64,000 nucleotides of DNA from Bradyrhizobium iriomotense (lineage in GTDB: Bacteria; Pseudomonadota; Alphaproteobacteria; Rhizobiales; Xanthobacteraceae): positions 248,001 to 312,000 of the forward strand of contig NZ_JAFCJZ010000004.1 in assembly GCF_018130765.1 (NCBI RefSeq). The letters run 5' to 3'. The notes beneath the pieces are model-generated. The model searched no databases. It was given only the letters and a program-made list of their open reading frames with translations, and was not told the DNA's origin. The translations under genes and the position numbers were made by a program. Shown here in pieces: positions 45,861 to 53,786 of the stretch. Every line of letters begins with the position of its first letter. The stretch's first letter is position 1.

Positions 45861-46475
45861 CTACGCAAACACCGCGCCAAACCGCTCCAGAAACTGCTTC
45901 TCCGCCCGTGCCGCGGTCCAGGGCGTGAGATAGTCGCGCCGGACGCTGTCGGAGAGGCCCGGATCCTTACCGAACAGGCGCCGCGCCTCGCTCTCGCTGA
46001 AGCCCGCAAGCTCGGTCGCCTCGAGATAAGCCGCACCGCGATCGGCGGCCTTGATAGCCTGGGTGATCTCGTCTGCCAGCACCGGGGGCAGGCCGAAGCG
46101 GATGTGGATGGCGCCGAGCAGCCGTTTCTCCACCGCCTTGTAATGGCCGTCGAGCACGGCCTTGAACGGCGAAATCATGTCGCCGATCACGTATTCGGGC
46201 GCATCGTGCAGCAATGCGGCGAGCCGCATGCGCTGGTCCACGCGCGGCATCTCGTGCCGAAGCACGGTTTCCACCAGCAGCGTATGCTGCGCGACCGAGA
46301 AGATGTGCGCGCCGGTGGTCTGCCCGTTCCAGCGCGCGACGCGCGCCAGCCCATGGGCGATGTCGGCGATCTCGACATCGAGCGGGGAGGGATCGAGCAG
46401 GTCGAGCCGCCGTCCCGACAGCATGCGCTGCCAGGCGCGGGACTCCGCGCCGCGTGCGGTCTTCTTCGCGGTCAT
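45861..46475 (-). CDS. HD domain hydrolase (YfbR-like)
   Basis: A 204-residue protein from the ATG at 46475. HD-domain features are GQTTGAHIFSVAQHTLLVE, then ALLHDAPEYVIGDMISPFK with the metal-binding His-Asp pair. This resembles the YfbR-like 5'-nucleotidase subgroup; the exact nucleotide is unknown. The ATG overlaps the tag stop by ATGA, so it is translationally coupled. It is third in the ygfZ-tag-HD unit, which may couple tRNA/Fe-S, alkylation repair and nucleotide clean-up. The downstream side is a type B palindromic repeat. Confidence 0.85.
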   Translation of the reverse strand: MTAKKTARGAESRAWQRMLSGRRLDLLDPSPLDVEIADIAHGLARVARWNGQTTGAHIFSVAQHTLLVETVLRHEMPRVDQRMRLAALLHDAPEYVIGDMISPFKAVLDGHYKAVEKRLLGAIHIRFGLPPVLADEITQAIKAADRGAAYLEATELAGFSESEARRLFGKDPGLSDSVRRDYLTPWTAARAEKQFLERFGAVFA

Positions 46476-47098
46476 TTGACCTTGAGGCGCGGCTTGCGCT
46501 GCGTCTTGCCGCAGGTCGCGTGGCAGTGACAGTCGACGAGATGGTCGTTGACCATGCCGGTTGCCTGCATGAAGGCGTAGACGATGGTCGGGCCGACGAA
46601 CTTGAAGCCGCGCGCGGACAGCTCCTTGGAGATCTGCACCGACAGCGGCGTCGAGGCCGGCACGCTCGCGGTTGTCTTGAAATGGTTGACCTTGGGCTTT
46701 CCGCCCATGAAGTCCCACAGCAGCTTTGAGAAGCCCGGGCCCTTCTCCATGATGTCGAGATACGACTTCGCGCTCAGGATCGCGCCGTCGATCTTGGCGC
46801 GGTTGCGCACGATGCCGGCATCGTTCATCAGCGCATGGACCTTCTTGGCATTGTAGCGCGCGATCTTCTCCGGCTGGAAATCGTCAAAAGCTTTGCGGAA
46901 ATTGTCGCGCTTGCGCAAGATCGTGATCCAGGACAGGCCGGCCTGGAAGCCATCGAGGATCAGCTTCTCGTACAGCGCGCGGTCGTCATACTCCGGCACA
47001 CCCCATTCGGTGTCGTGATAGGCGATGTAGAGCGGATCTTCGCCGGGCCAGGGGCAGCGGGTCAGGCCGTCGGGATGCAGGCGGGGAGCGCGGCTCAT
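46472..47098 (-). CDS. tag: DNA-3-methyladenine glycosylase I
   Basis: A 208-residue glycosylase that removes 3-methyladenine from alkylated DNA. It has the Tag zinc site: a Cys near the start (RCPWPGED), His in YIAYHDTEWG, and a C-terminal VDCHCHATC. The substrate pocket is formed by AGLSWITILRKRDNFRKAFDDF and MQATGMVNDHLVDC. Length is slightly above that of E. coli Tag (187), because of a basic C-terminal tail (GKTQRKPRLKVK). It overlaps the upstream ygfZ gene by ATGA and the downstream HD gene by ATGA. Confidence 0.95.
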   Translation of the reverse strand: MSRAPRLHPDGLTRCPWPGEDPLYIAYHDTEWGVPEYDDRALYEKLILDGFQAGLSWITILRKRDNFRKAFDDFQPEKIARYNAKKVHALMNDAGIVRNRAKIDGAILSAKSYLDIMEKGPGFSKLLWDFMGGKPKVNHFKTTASVPASTPLSVQISKELSARGFKFVGPTIVYAFMQATGMVNDHLVDCHCHATCGKTQRKPRLKVK

Positions 47099-47970
47099 GC
47101 GGTGGGCTGCTTGGCTGGAACGCGGACGACGTCAGGTTCGGCGAGCGTCAGGGCAAGGCCACCGGCCGTGAGCGGCTGGCCGGCATCGAGCGCGTCGGCG
47201 ACGCGGTCGATACGCACGAGCGCGATGCCCTTGCCTTGCGCCGACGAGCCCATGGTCCCGACCGGCTTGTCGCCTGCGAGAATGCTGACGCCGACTTCCG
47301 GCGAGATGTCATCGAGCAGCACCTTGACGCTGCGGGTGCGCGCGGTGCCGCGATGCTGCATGCGCGAGACGACCTCCTGGCCGACATAGCAGCCCTTGTC
47401 GAAATCGACGCCGGCGAGGCGGTCCATGTTGGTCTCGTGCGGGAAGGCATCGCTGTACATGAAATCGAGCCCGCCGCGCGGCACGCCGAGCGCGATGCGG
47501 TGCGCCTCATAGTCGGCCGCGTCGACGAGGTCGGCACCGATCAGGTCGGACAGCTTCTGCTTGAGATCCTCGGGGATCAGGATGCGAGTGCCGAGCGCAT
47601 CGTTGCGCGGATCGGCGAAGGCAAGGTCCGGTTGCGCCGCAAGCTGGCCGTCCCAGGCCGCGAGCACGCCGAGATCGAGGTTTTCCACCGTCACCTTGGC
47701 GCGCAGCTTGTAGAATTTCAGCTTGGTGGCGAGGGTCTCCGCCAGCACCTTCGGGCAATCCATCAGGAACCCGCCGCCATGGCCGGCCGGCACCTCCGTG
47801 ATCAGGAAATCGACGATGATCTTGCCCTGTGGCGTCAGCAGCGCGCCGAATCGCCCCAAGCCCGGCTTCAGCCTGTCGACGTCGGTCGTGATCAGGCCGT
47901 TGAGGAAGTTGCGCGCATCCTCGCCCGCGACTTTGACCACGCCCCGGTCGGGAAGAAACGCTGATTTCAT
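47095..47970 (-). CDS. ygfZ: YgfZ/GcvT-domain folate-binding protein
   Basis: A 291-residue folate-dependent protein from the ATG at 47970 (MKSAFLPDRGVVKVAGED). YgfZ supports assembly or repair of certain Fe-S enzymes such as MiaB. The signature KGCYVGQEVVSRMQHRG near residue 200 contains the key Cys. NFLNGLITTDVDRLKPG and YEAHRIALGVPRGGLDF are folate-site regions. It overlaps tag by ATGA. A longer reading to 48186 overlaps the divergent dihydroorotase gene and is rejected. Confidence 0.92.
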   Translation of the reverse strand: MKSAFLPDRGVVKVAGEDARNFLNGLITTDVDRLKPGLGRFGALLTPQGKIIVDFLITEVPAGHGGGFLMDCPKVLAETLATKLKFYKLRAKVTVENLDLGVLAAWDGQLAAQPDLAFADPRNDALGTRILIPEDLKQKLSDLIGADLVDAADYEAHRIALGVPRGGLDFMYSDAFPHETNMDRLAGVDFDKGCYVGQEVVSRMQHRGTARTRSVKVLLDDISPEVGVSILAGDKPVGTMGSSAQGKGIALVRIDRVADALDAGQPLTAGGLALTLAEPDVVRVPAKQPTA

Positions 47971-48066
47971 GCGAAAATCTCTTGCGACATGTTGCTCCGG
48001 AACGTAAGCCCGCAAGGCATAAACGACAAGACCTCGAGCCCTGCGCTTGGGGATGAGAGAGGCCCC

Positions 48067-49401
48067 ATGACCCAGCGTTTTGATGTGATCTTGAAGGGCG
48101 GCACGGTCGTCAACCAGGACGGCGAGGGCCAGCGCGACATTGGCATTGCCAATGGCCGCATCGCCGAGATCGGCGCGCTGTCGCAAGGCTCAGCCGCCGA
48201 GGTGATCGACTGCAAGGGCCTGCACATCCTGCCCGGCGTGATAGACACGCAGGTGCATTTCCGCGAGCCCGGGCTGGAGCAGAAGGAAGACCTCGAGACC
48301 GGCTCGCGCAGCGCCGTGATGGGCGGCGTCACCGCCGTGTTCGAGATGCCGAACACGTCCCCATTGACTGTGAATGAGGCCGAGTTCACCGACAAGGTGA
48401 AGCGCGCCCATCACCGCATGCACTGCGATTTCGCCTTCTTCATCGGTGGCACCCGCGAGAACGTGCAGGACCTGCCGGTGCTGGAGCGCGCGCCGGGCTG
48501 CGCCGGCGTCAAGGTGTTCATCGGCTCGTCCACCGGCGCGCTGCTGGTGGAGGACGACGAAAGCCTGCGCCGCATCTTCCAGGTGATCCGCCGCCGCGCC
48601 GCATTCCATGCCGAGGACGAGTACCGCCTCAACGAGCGCAAGCCGCTGCGCATCGAGGGCGATCCGCGCTCGCATCCGGTCTGGCGCGACGAGGCCGCGG
48701 CGCTGATGGCGACGCAGCGCCTCGTCAAGCTCGCGCGTGAAACCGGCAAGCGTATCCACGTGCTGCACATCTCGACCAAGGAAGAGATCGAGTTCCTGCG
48801 CGACCACAAGGATGTTGCCTCCTGCGAGGCGACGCCGCATCATCTCACCCTCGTCGCGCCGGAGTGCTACGAGCGGCTCGGCACGCTGGCGCAGATGAAC
48901 CCGCCGGTGCGCGGCGCCGATCACCGCGCCGGCATCTGGCGCGGCATCGAGCAGGGCATCATCGACGTGCTCGGCTCGGATCATGCTCCGCACACGCTGG
49001 AAGAGAAGCAGAAGACCTATCCGGCCTCGCCCTCCGGCATGACCGGCGTGCAGACGCTGGTGCCGCTGATGCTCGACCACGTCAATGCGGGCCGCCTGTC
49101 GCTCGCCCGCTTCGTCGATCTCACCAGTGCCGGCCCCGCGCGCCTCTACAACATGGCCTGCAAGGGCCGGATCGCCGCGGGCTATGACGCCGACTTCACC
49201 ATCGTCGATCTCAAGCGCAGCGAAACCATCACCAACAAATGGGTGGCCTCCAAGGCCGGCTGGACGCCTTACGATGGCGTCCGCGTGACAGGCTGGCCCG
49301 TCGGCACCTTCATCCGCGGCCGCCGCGTGATGTGGCAGGGCGAGCTGGTGACGCCCTCGCAAGGCGAGCCGGTGCGGTTTCTGGAGACGCTGAAGCAGTA
49401 G
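48067..49401 (+). CDS. pyrC: Dihydroorotase (class I-like amidohydrolase)
   Basis: A 444-residue amidohydrolase from the ATG at 48067 (MTQRFDVILKGGTVVNQDG), preceded by GATGAGAGAGGCC. Dihydroorotase closes carbamoyl-aspartate to dihydroorotate in pyrimidine synthesis. Metal-site residues are seen in PGVIDTQVHFREPGLEQKED (HxH-type), the Lys-like centre near GCAGVKVFIGSSTG, HVLHISTKEE and ATPHHLTL, then GSDHAPHTLEEK with the final Asp. The sequence matches the PyrC-like class I group, more than allantoinase. It is divergent from ygfZ, with 96 bp between. Confidence 0.9.
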   Translation: MTQRFDVILKGGTVVNQDGEGQRDIGIANGRIAEIGALSQGSAAEVIDCKGLHILPGVIDTQVHFREPGLEQKEDLETGSRSAVMGGVTAVFEMPNTSPLTVNEAEFTDKVKRAHHRMHCDFAFFIGGTRENVQDLPVLERAPGCAGVKVFIGSSTGALLVEDDESLRRIFQVIRRRAAFHAEDEYRLNERKPLRIEGDPRSHPVWRDEAAALMATQRLVKLARETGKRIHVLHISTKEEIEFLRDHKDVASCEATPHHLTLVAPECYERLGTLAQMNPPVRGADHRAGIWRGIEQGIIDVLGSDHAPHTLEEKQKTYPASPSGMTGVQTLVPLMLDHVNAGRLSLARFVDLTSAGPARLYNMACKGRIAAGYDADFTIVDLKRSETITNKWVASKAGWTPYDGVRVTGWPVGTFIRGRRVMWQGELVTPSQGEPVRFLETLKQ

Positions 49402-49444
49402 GGGCCTTGGTCGTTAGATGGCACAGATACGCTTCACACTCGGT

Positions 49445-49566
49445 GTCGTCCTGGCGAAAGCCAGGACCCATAACCCCGACCGGGTATTGTTGCGAAGATT
49501 GGTGGCCACACTTGCCCGCAGCCAGATAATGCGGTGGTAATGGGTCCTGGCTTTCGCCAGGACGAC
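49445..49566. repeat. Palindromic intergenic repeat, type B
   Basis: GTCGTCCTGGCGAAAGCCAGG at the left and CCTGGCTTTCGCCAGGACGAC at the right are perfectly inverted. It lies between two codirectional genes. Confidence 0.85.
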
Positions 49567-49586
49567 GACGTTGGAGAGGTCATCGC

Positions 49587-50456
49587 ATGTCCCAACCGAC
49601 ACCCCTCATCACCACCGGGCAACTGGCCGCGATCCTTGGCGATCCCAATCTCCGCCTCTACGACTGCACGACCTACAATGAACCTGTCCCGCCGGGCAGC
49701 GACGTGCCCTATCGTGCGGTACCGGGCGACAAGACATTCGCAGCCGGCCACATTCCCGGTGCCGATTTCCTCGACCTGCAAGGCGAGTTCTCCGACACCT
49801 CCGCGCGGCCGCTCTACATGATGCCTGAAGTGGCCCAGCTCGAGGCGGCCTTCGGCCGCCACGGCCTCGATGCGAGCAAGACCATCGTGCTCTACAGCAT
49901 CGGCACTATGATGTGGTCGACGCGGTTCTGGTGGATGCTGCGCTCACTCGGCGTCGATGCCCGCGTGCTCGACGGCGGCCGCGACAAATGGAAGGAAGAG
50001 GGGCGGCCGGTCGAGACGGGCGCACCGAAGGGCTATCCGGCCACGACCTTCAAGGCCGCGCCGCGCGCGGGCTTCTTCGTCGACAAGGATGTCGTGAAGG
50101 CGCGGATCGGTGATCCCGCGACGGCCATCGTCAACGCGCTCTTGCCGCAGTTTCACCAAGGCCTCGAGCCGAGCCGCTACGGTCGGCCCGGCCGCGTGCC
50201 GAGCAGCGTCAACGTGCCAGCCCCAACGCTTGTCAATGCCGACAAGACGCTGACGAATCTTGCGGATGCGGAAGCAAAGTTCGTCGCCCAGGGCGTCACG
50301 CGCGACAAGAATGTGATCGTGTATTGCGGGGGCGGCATCTCGGCGACGATCGACCTCTTGCTGCTGACCCAGCTCGGCTACGACAAGCTGACGCTGTACG
50401 ACGGCTCGATGGGCGAATGGGCGCGGGATCCGTCACTGCCGATCGAGACGGATTAG
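49587..50456 (+). CDS. sseA: 3-mercaptopyruvate/thiosulfate sulfurtransferase
   Basis: A 289-residue tandem-rhodanese protein. The first domain (~5-125) is non-catalytic, the second (~150-285) carries the active loop VIVYCGGGISAT with Cys247. The loop length and CGGGI(S) are typical of SseA-like enzymes, which transfer sulfur from mercaptopyruvate or thiosulfate to cyanide or thiols. Domain one has HIPGADFLDLQGEFSD, the entry helix of the family. It is preceded by a palindromic repeat and followed by the ECF sigma gene after a 105-bp gap with its own promoter. Confidence 0.9.
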   Translation: MSQPTPLITTGQLAAILGDPNLRLYDCTTYNEPVPPGSDVPYRAVPGDKTFAAGHIPGADFLDLQGEFSDTSARPLYMMPEVAQLEAAFGRHGLDASKTIVLYSIGTMMWSTRFWWMLRSLGVDARVLDGGRDKWKEEGRPVETGAPKGYPATTFKAAPRAGFFVDKDVVKARIGDPATAIVNALLPQFHQGLEPSRYGRPGRVPSSVNVPAPTLVNADKTLTNLADAEAKFVAQGVTRDKNVIVYCGGGISATIDLLLLTQLGYDKLTLYDGSMGEWARDPSLPIETD

Positions 50457-50498
50457 GTCTTTCTTACCCTCCCCCTCCAGGGCCGGGTAAGAAAGTCA

Positions 50499-50526
50499 GG
50501 AACCTTTTCACTTGGCCTGCATCCAA
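50499..50526 (+). promoter_or_regulatory. ECF-type promoter of the sigma factor gene
   Basis: GGAAC (50499-50503), 16 bp, CATCCAA (50520-50526). The identical pair with identical spacing lies before the DUF4142 gene at 51279-51306. Transcription would start near 50532-50534, just upstream of the chosen translation start. Confidence 0.75.
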
Positions 50527-50561
50527 TGTCCGGAACGATGCGAAACGAGCAGGTAACCGCC

Positions 50562-51269
50562 ATGCAAGGGACCGCCGCCGGGGCCAAGGGACCGAACGTC
50601 AAGGCATCAGAAATCCGGTCATCGGAAGCCGAACTGATCGATCGCGCGAGGGGCCGCGACGAGGCCGCGCTGCGCGAGATCATGCAGGCCAACAACCGCA
50701 GGCTATACCGCCTCGCGCGCGCAATTCTGCGTAGCGACAGCGAAGCCGAGGACGTGGTGCAGGAAACCTATCTGCGCGCCTTCACCCATCTCGACGGCTT
50801 CCGCGGTGAGTCCGGCCTGTCGACCTGGCTGTCGCGCATCGCCATCAACGAGGCGCTTGGCCGGTCGCGAAGCGCGAGGCCGCATGTCGAGCTCGGCTCG
50901 GTGTCGGAAGCCGCGCTCGAGGCGCAGATCATCAAATTTCCCGTTTCTCCCGCAGGCGATCCGGAAAGGACCATGGCCCAACGTGAAATCCAGCGCGTCG
51001 TCGAACGCGCCATCGACGAGTTGCCGGACGTTTTTCGCATGGTGTTCGTCGCACGCGTCATGGAGGGCATGAACATCGAGGAGACCGCCGATCTGCTCGG
51101 CGTGAAACCCGAGACGGTGAAGACGCGGCTGCATCGCGCCCGCACCATGCTGCGCGAGAATGTCGAGAAAGAGATCGGCCCGGTGATGATGGATGCCTTC
51201 CCGTTTGCCGGCTGGCGCTGCGAGCGCCTGACCGAAGCGGTGCTGAAGCGGCTCGGTGTAGGCGGCTGA
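50562..51269 (+). CDS. ECF-type RNA polymerase sigma factor
   Basis: A 235-residue sigma factor. Region 2 spans LREIMQANNRRLYRLARAILRSDSEAEDVVQETYLRAFTH; region 4 (ELPDVFRMVFVARVMEGMNIEETADLLGVKPETVKTRLHRART) is a helix-turn-helix that reads the -35 element. The ATG at 50562 follows AGGTAACCGCC. ATGs at 50526 and 50538 lie in or next to the -10 element CATCCAA and cannot be in the message. No anti-sigma gene is recognisable next to it, and the last ~35 residues (VMMDAFPFAGWRCERLTEAV) include a Trp/Cys element after region 4. The likely targets are itself and the DUF4142-cupredoxin pair. Confidence 0.9.
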   Translation: MQGTAAGAKGPNVKASEIRSSEAELIDRARGRDEAALREIMQANNRRLYRLARAILRSDSEAEDVVQETYLRAFTHLDGFRGESGLSTWLSRIAINEALGRSRSARPHVELGSVSEAALEAQIIKFPVSPAGDPERTMAQREIQRVVERAIDELPDVFRMVFVARVMEGMNIEETADLLGVKPETVKTRLHRARTMLRENVEKEIGPVMMDAFPFAGWRCERLTEAVLKRLGVGG

Positions 51270-51278
51270 AATTTTCCG

Positions 51279-51306
51279 GGAACGTTTGCGCGAAACGCCC
51301 ATCCAA
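51279..51306 (+). promoter_or_regulatory. ECF-type promoter of the DUF4142-cupredoxin operon
   Basis: GGAAC (51279-51283), 16 bp, CATCCAA (51300-51306), identical in both elements and spacing to the promoter of the sigma factor gene at 50499. The DUF4142 ATG lies 54 bp further on. Confidence 0.75.
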
Positions 51307-51360
51307 TTCCTGTGAAGCAACGCGCCGGCGAAACGTCCGGCATCACAGGAGTGTCAAACC

Positions 51361-51891
51361 ATGTTCATCCGTTGGAGCGCGGCGGTCGCCGCGGCAATTC
51401 TGCTGTCGAGCCCTGCGCTGCAAGGCGCCAGCGCCGCCGACAAGCCGACCGATCCGCAGATCGCCCATATCGCCTACACCGCCGGCGTGATCGACATCAA
51501 CGCCGCCAAGCAGGCGCAGAAAAAAGCGAAGAACAAGGACGTGAAGGCGTTCGCCGAGGACATGCTGCGCGACCACGAGGCGGTCAACAAGCAGGCGCTG
51601 GCGCTGGTCAAGAAGCTGAACGTCACCCCTGAAGACAACGACACCAGCAAGGCGCTGTCGAAGCAGGCGAGCGACAAGTTGGCCGAGCTCGACAAGCTGA
51701 GCGGCGCAGCGTTCGACAAGGCCTATGTCGCGAACGAGGTCGCCTACCACAAGGCGGTCAACGGCGCGCTGGAGACCCAGCTCATTCCGTCCGCCAGCAA
51801 TGCCGAGCTGAAGAGCCTGTTGCAGACCGGCCTGAAGATCTTTCAGGGCCATCAGCAGCACGCCGAGCATGTCGCGGTCGAGCTGAAATAG
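51361..51891 (+). CDS. DUF4142 periplasmic protein
   Basis: A 176-residue exported protein. The signal peptide is MFIRWSAAVAAAILLSSPALQGASAA (cleavage near ASA-A). The rest is helical, matching the DUF4142 pattern of a ferritin-like or four-helix bundle: AYTAGVIDINAAKQAQKKAKNKDVKAFAEDMLRDHEAVNKQA, then YVANEVAYHKAVNGALE, with His near metal-like positions (RDHEAV, AYHKAV, GHQQHAEH). Such proteins lie in stress-linked operons with cupredoxins. The gene has its own ECF-type promoter and is cotranscribed with the cupredoxin, 10 bp downstream. A role in redox or metal handling is inferred only. Confidence 0.9.
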   Translation: MFIRWSAAVAAAILLSSPALQGASAADKPTDPQIAHIAYTAGVIDINAAKQAQKKAKNKDVKAFAEDMLRDHEAVNKQALALVKKLNVTPEDNDTSKALSKQASDKLAELDKLSGAAFDKAYVANEVAYHKAVNGALETQLIPSASNAELKSLLQTGLKIFQGHQQHAEHVAVELK

Positions 51892-51901
51892 AGAGGGTGG
51901 G

Positions 51902-52219
51902 ATGCCGGGACGCCTCGCTTCGATCGCGCTTGCGGTCATCTTCCTGTCGATATCAGTCCCGGCGCGCGCCGCGACGATAGAGATCACGATGGAGAATCTC
52001 GTGATCGCTCCGGCTGAGGTATCGGCGAAGGTCGGCGATACCATCACCTGGATCAACAAGGACGTCTTCGCCCACACCGCCACTGCGAAGAACGGCGATT
52101 TCGACGTGACGCTGCCGCCGAAGAAGTCGGCGACATCAGTCGTGAAGAAAGCTGGAACGGTCGAGTACTACTGTCGCTATCATCCGAACATGAAAGCGAC
52201 GCTCAAGATCGAGCCGTGA
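51902..52219 (+). CDS. Cupredoxin (plastocyanin/amicyanin-like) periplasmic protein
   Basis: A 105-residue small blue-copper-type protein. Residues 1-23 are a signal peptide ending VPARAA. The beta-sandwich domain has all four type-1 copper ligands: H58 (VFAHTATA), C91, H94 and M97 (YYCRYHPNM). The ligand loop CxxHxxM is very short, as in amicyanin-like proteins. It would carry electrons or buffer copper in the periplasm. It follows DUF4142 after 10 bp in the ECF-controlled unit, and a terminator-like hairpin lies ~150 bp further. Confidence 0.93.
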   Translation: MPGRLASIALAVIFLSISVPARAATIEITMENLVIAPAEVSAKVGDTITWINKDVFAHTATAKNGDFDVTLPPKKSATSVVKKAGTVEYYCRYHPNMKATLKIEP

Positions 52220-52368
52220 GAAGGAGGAGGGAGCGCGTTCCCGGCTCTGTCGGGAATATCTCCCGCTCATCGCGAGACTAATGCTTGTCCGCGGGAGACG
52301 GCTTCCGTGCGATAAAGGCGGCAGACTTCGCGACCTTGTCGTCGCAAAGTCATTCATCCGTCAACTGG

Positions 52369-52394
52369 CCCCGCCCGCGTGGCGGGGTCATTTT
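52369..52394 (+). terminator. Possible intrinsic terminator after the cupredoxin operon
   Basis: CCCCGCC, loop CGCGT, GGCGGGG, followed by TCATTTT on the plus strand. It lies ~150 bp past the cupredoxin stop. The interval 52220-52368 shows nothing recognisable. Confidence 0.5.
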
Positions 52395-52405
52395 CGAGGC
52401 AGGGC

Positions 52406-52672
52406 TTACTGCCTGGAGATGTCGACGGAGAATTCGCCGTTGCGAATGCGGCCGGGAAAACCCTCGACGAATTTCGCGACCGCGTCCTCGCCATAGGTGC
52501 CGACGAGTTCGGCGAATGCGGCGAACAGGCTCGCCTGCGCCAGGCAGTCGCCGTCGACGCCGTCATGGCGCGCCTCGGCCCAGGCCTCGTTGAGATAGCT
52601 CAGGGCTGCCTGCTTCTGCTCGTGATCGGGCAGTGGCGCACGGTCGGGGGCGTAGGAAATCGGCTGGCTCAT
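52406..52672 (-). CDS. Small hypothetical protein
   Basis: An 88-residue protein that starts MSQPISYAPDRAPLPDHEQK and is largely helical and acidic: QAALSYLNEAWAEARHDGVD, then AELVGTYGEDAVAKFVEGFPGRI and a short beta-like end NGEFSVDISRQ. No membrane segment or signal peptide. I do not recognise a named domain; the pattern is that of a small cytoplasmic helical protein. It converges with the ECF operon. A single imperfect CtrA-like sequence lies upstream (see rejected items). Confidence 0.65.
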   Translation of the reverse strand: MSQPISYAPDRAPLPDHEQKQAALSYLNEAWAEARHDGVDGDCLAQASLFAAFAELVGTYGEDAVAKFVEGFPGRIRNGEFSVDISRQ

Positions 52673-52812
52673 GAAACTCGATCAGGGCTGGGGCGCGTCC
52701 ACGGCGATGCGCTGTACGAGAGGTGTAGCACGCGTATTAACGCCCGCTAGGCTACATCTTTAGGAACGGTTAACGGCTGTGAACAAACTCGATGACAGGG
52801 TTCCAGCACTCC

Positions 52813-52915
52813 GTCATTCCGGGGCGCGCGCAGCGCGAGCCCGGAATCCATTGTTCGGCAGTCTCTGCGGCCAGATGGATTCCGGGCTCGCGACTTCGTC
52901 GCGCCCCGGAATGAC
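52813..52915. repeat. Palindromic intergenic repeat, type C
   Basis: GTCATTCCGGGGCGCGCG on the left, CGCGCCCCGGAATGAC on the right, with internal CCGGAATCCAT and ATGGATTCCGG. It is nearly the same as the copy at 21621-21724. Confidence 0.85.
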
Positions 52916-52924
52916 AGAGAGAAT

Positions 52925-53302
52925 TCAGTTCGCGTAGCGCGCGGTGAGATCGCGCGAGATCTTCGAGCCTTCCTCGATATAGCGGCGGATCGCCACCGTC
53001 GCGGCGGGCGTGCAGCTCCGATAGGTCTGCTGGAAGCCGTTATAGCCGCGGTTGAAGCCGGCGATCATGCGGGTGCGGCGCTCGCCGGAGGGAGTTTCGG
53101 CATCGATCAGCGCCTGCATCTCGCTGCGCCATTTGTTGCCTTCGTTGGACCCGCAGATGCCGCGCAGATAATGCAGCCCGCCGAGGATCTCGGCCAGCCG
53201 CTGCAATTCGCCGTCAAACGGCGCTGCCACGTCCTGGGCCCGGGCGGGCGCGCAGGCGCAGGCGACAATCAGGGCAAAAATGGCCAGAAATCGCGTCAAC
53301 AT
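52925..53302 (-). CDS. TIGR02301-family exported protein
   Basis: A 125-residue exported protein from the ATG at 53302 (MLTRFLAIFALIVACACAPARAQD), with a signal peptide cleaved near AQD. The mature part (FDGELQRLAEILGGLHYLRGICG, NKWRSEMQALIDAE, RRTRMIAGFNRGYNGFQQTYRSC, AVAIRRYIEEG) is a helical domain with two Cys. This fits the alphaproteobacterial TIGR02301 family, which has no known function. It lies in a minus-strand group with a NUDIX gene and a helical protein. Confidence 0.8.
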   Translation of the reverse strand: MLTRFLAIFALIVACACAPARAQDVAAPFDGELQRLAEILGGLHYLRGICGSNEGNKWRSEMQALIDAETPSGERRTRMIAGFNRGYNGFQQTYRSCTPAATVAIRRYIEEGSKISRDLTARYAN

Positions 53303-53347
53303 CGGCGGCTGTATGCCCCCTCGGGACGGCGGGCGCAAGGCGGGCCG

Positions 53348-53782
53348 TCAGGCCCCCAGCAGCCGGTGGGCGGACTGGATGACCTCCTCCAGCCCCCCGG
53401 TCAGCTTGAGGTCGCCAAGGCTCGCCAGGGCGTCCGGGGCGATCCAGCAGTAATCGTCGAGCTCGTCGTTCAGGACCGGCTCCCGGGCCACCCAGCGGGC
53501 GGCAAAGGACATGATGAGGTAGTGGCCGGCGCCGGGCGCGGCCGGCAGCACCTCGCGCCAGCCGGCTAACCCAATGATCTCGATCTCGAGCCCGGTTTCC
53601 TCGTCGACCTCGCGCTTGAGCGCCTGGTGCAGCGATTCGCCGAACTCGACCCGGCCGCCGGGCAGCGAATAGAACCCTTTTGCGGGCGAGCGGGCGCGGC
53701 GGGTCAGAAGCACCTTGCCGTCGCGAAAAATCGCGGCACTGACGGCGATCTGGGGATGGCTGGGCTGGACGACGGCGGACAT
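53348..53782 (-). CDS. NUDIX hydrolase
   Basis: A 144-residue NUDIX enzyme from the ATG at 53782. The box GGRVEFGESLHQALKREVDE, ETGL fits GX5EX7REUXEEXGU in full, so catalysis is expected. The likely substrates are nucleoside diphosphate derivatives (MutT, ADP-ribose or NADH-like), which cannot be told apart here. It opens AVSAAIFRDGKVLLTRRARS, a MutT-like start. It lies 4 bp from the stop of the gene upstream (53787), so it is probably in the same operon. Confidence 0.88.
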   Translation of the reverse strand: MSAVVQPSHPQIAVSAAIFRDGKVLLTRRARSPAKGFYSLPGGRVEFGESLHQALKREVDEETGLEIEIIGLAGWREVLPAAPGAGHYLIMSFAARWVAREPVLNDELDDYCWIAPDALASLGDLKLTGGLEEVIQSAHRLLGA

Positions 53783-53786
53783 GGCG

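Noticed and set aside
52759..52774. TTTA-N7-TTAAC as a CtrA box before the 88-residue gene
   Set aside because: One mismatch and single occurrence; too weak to call.
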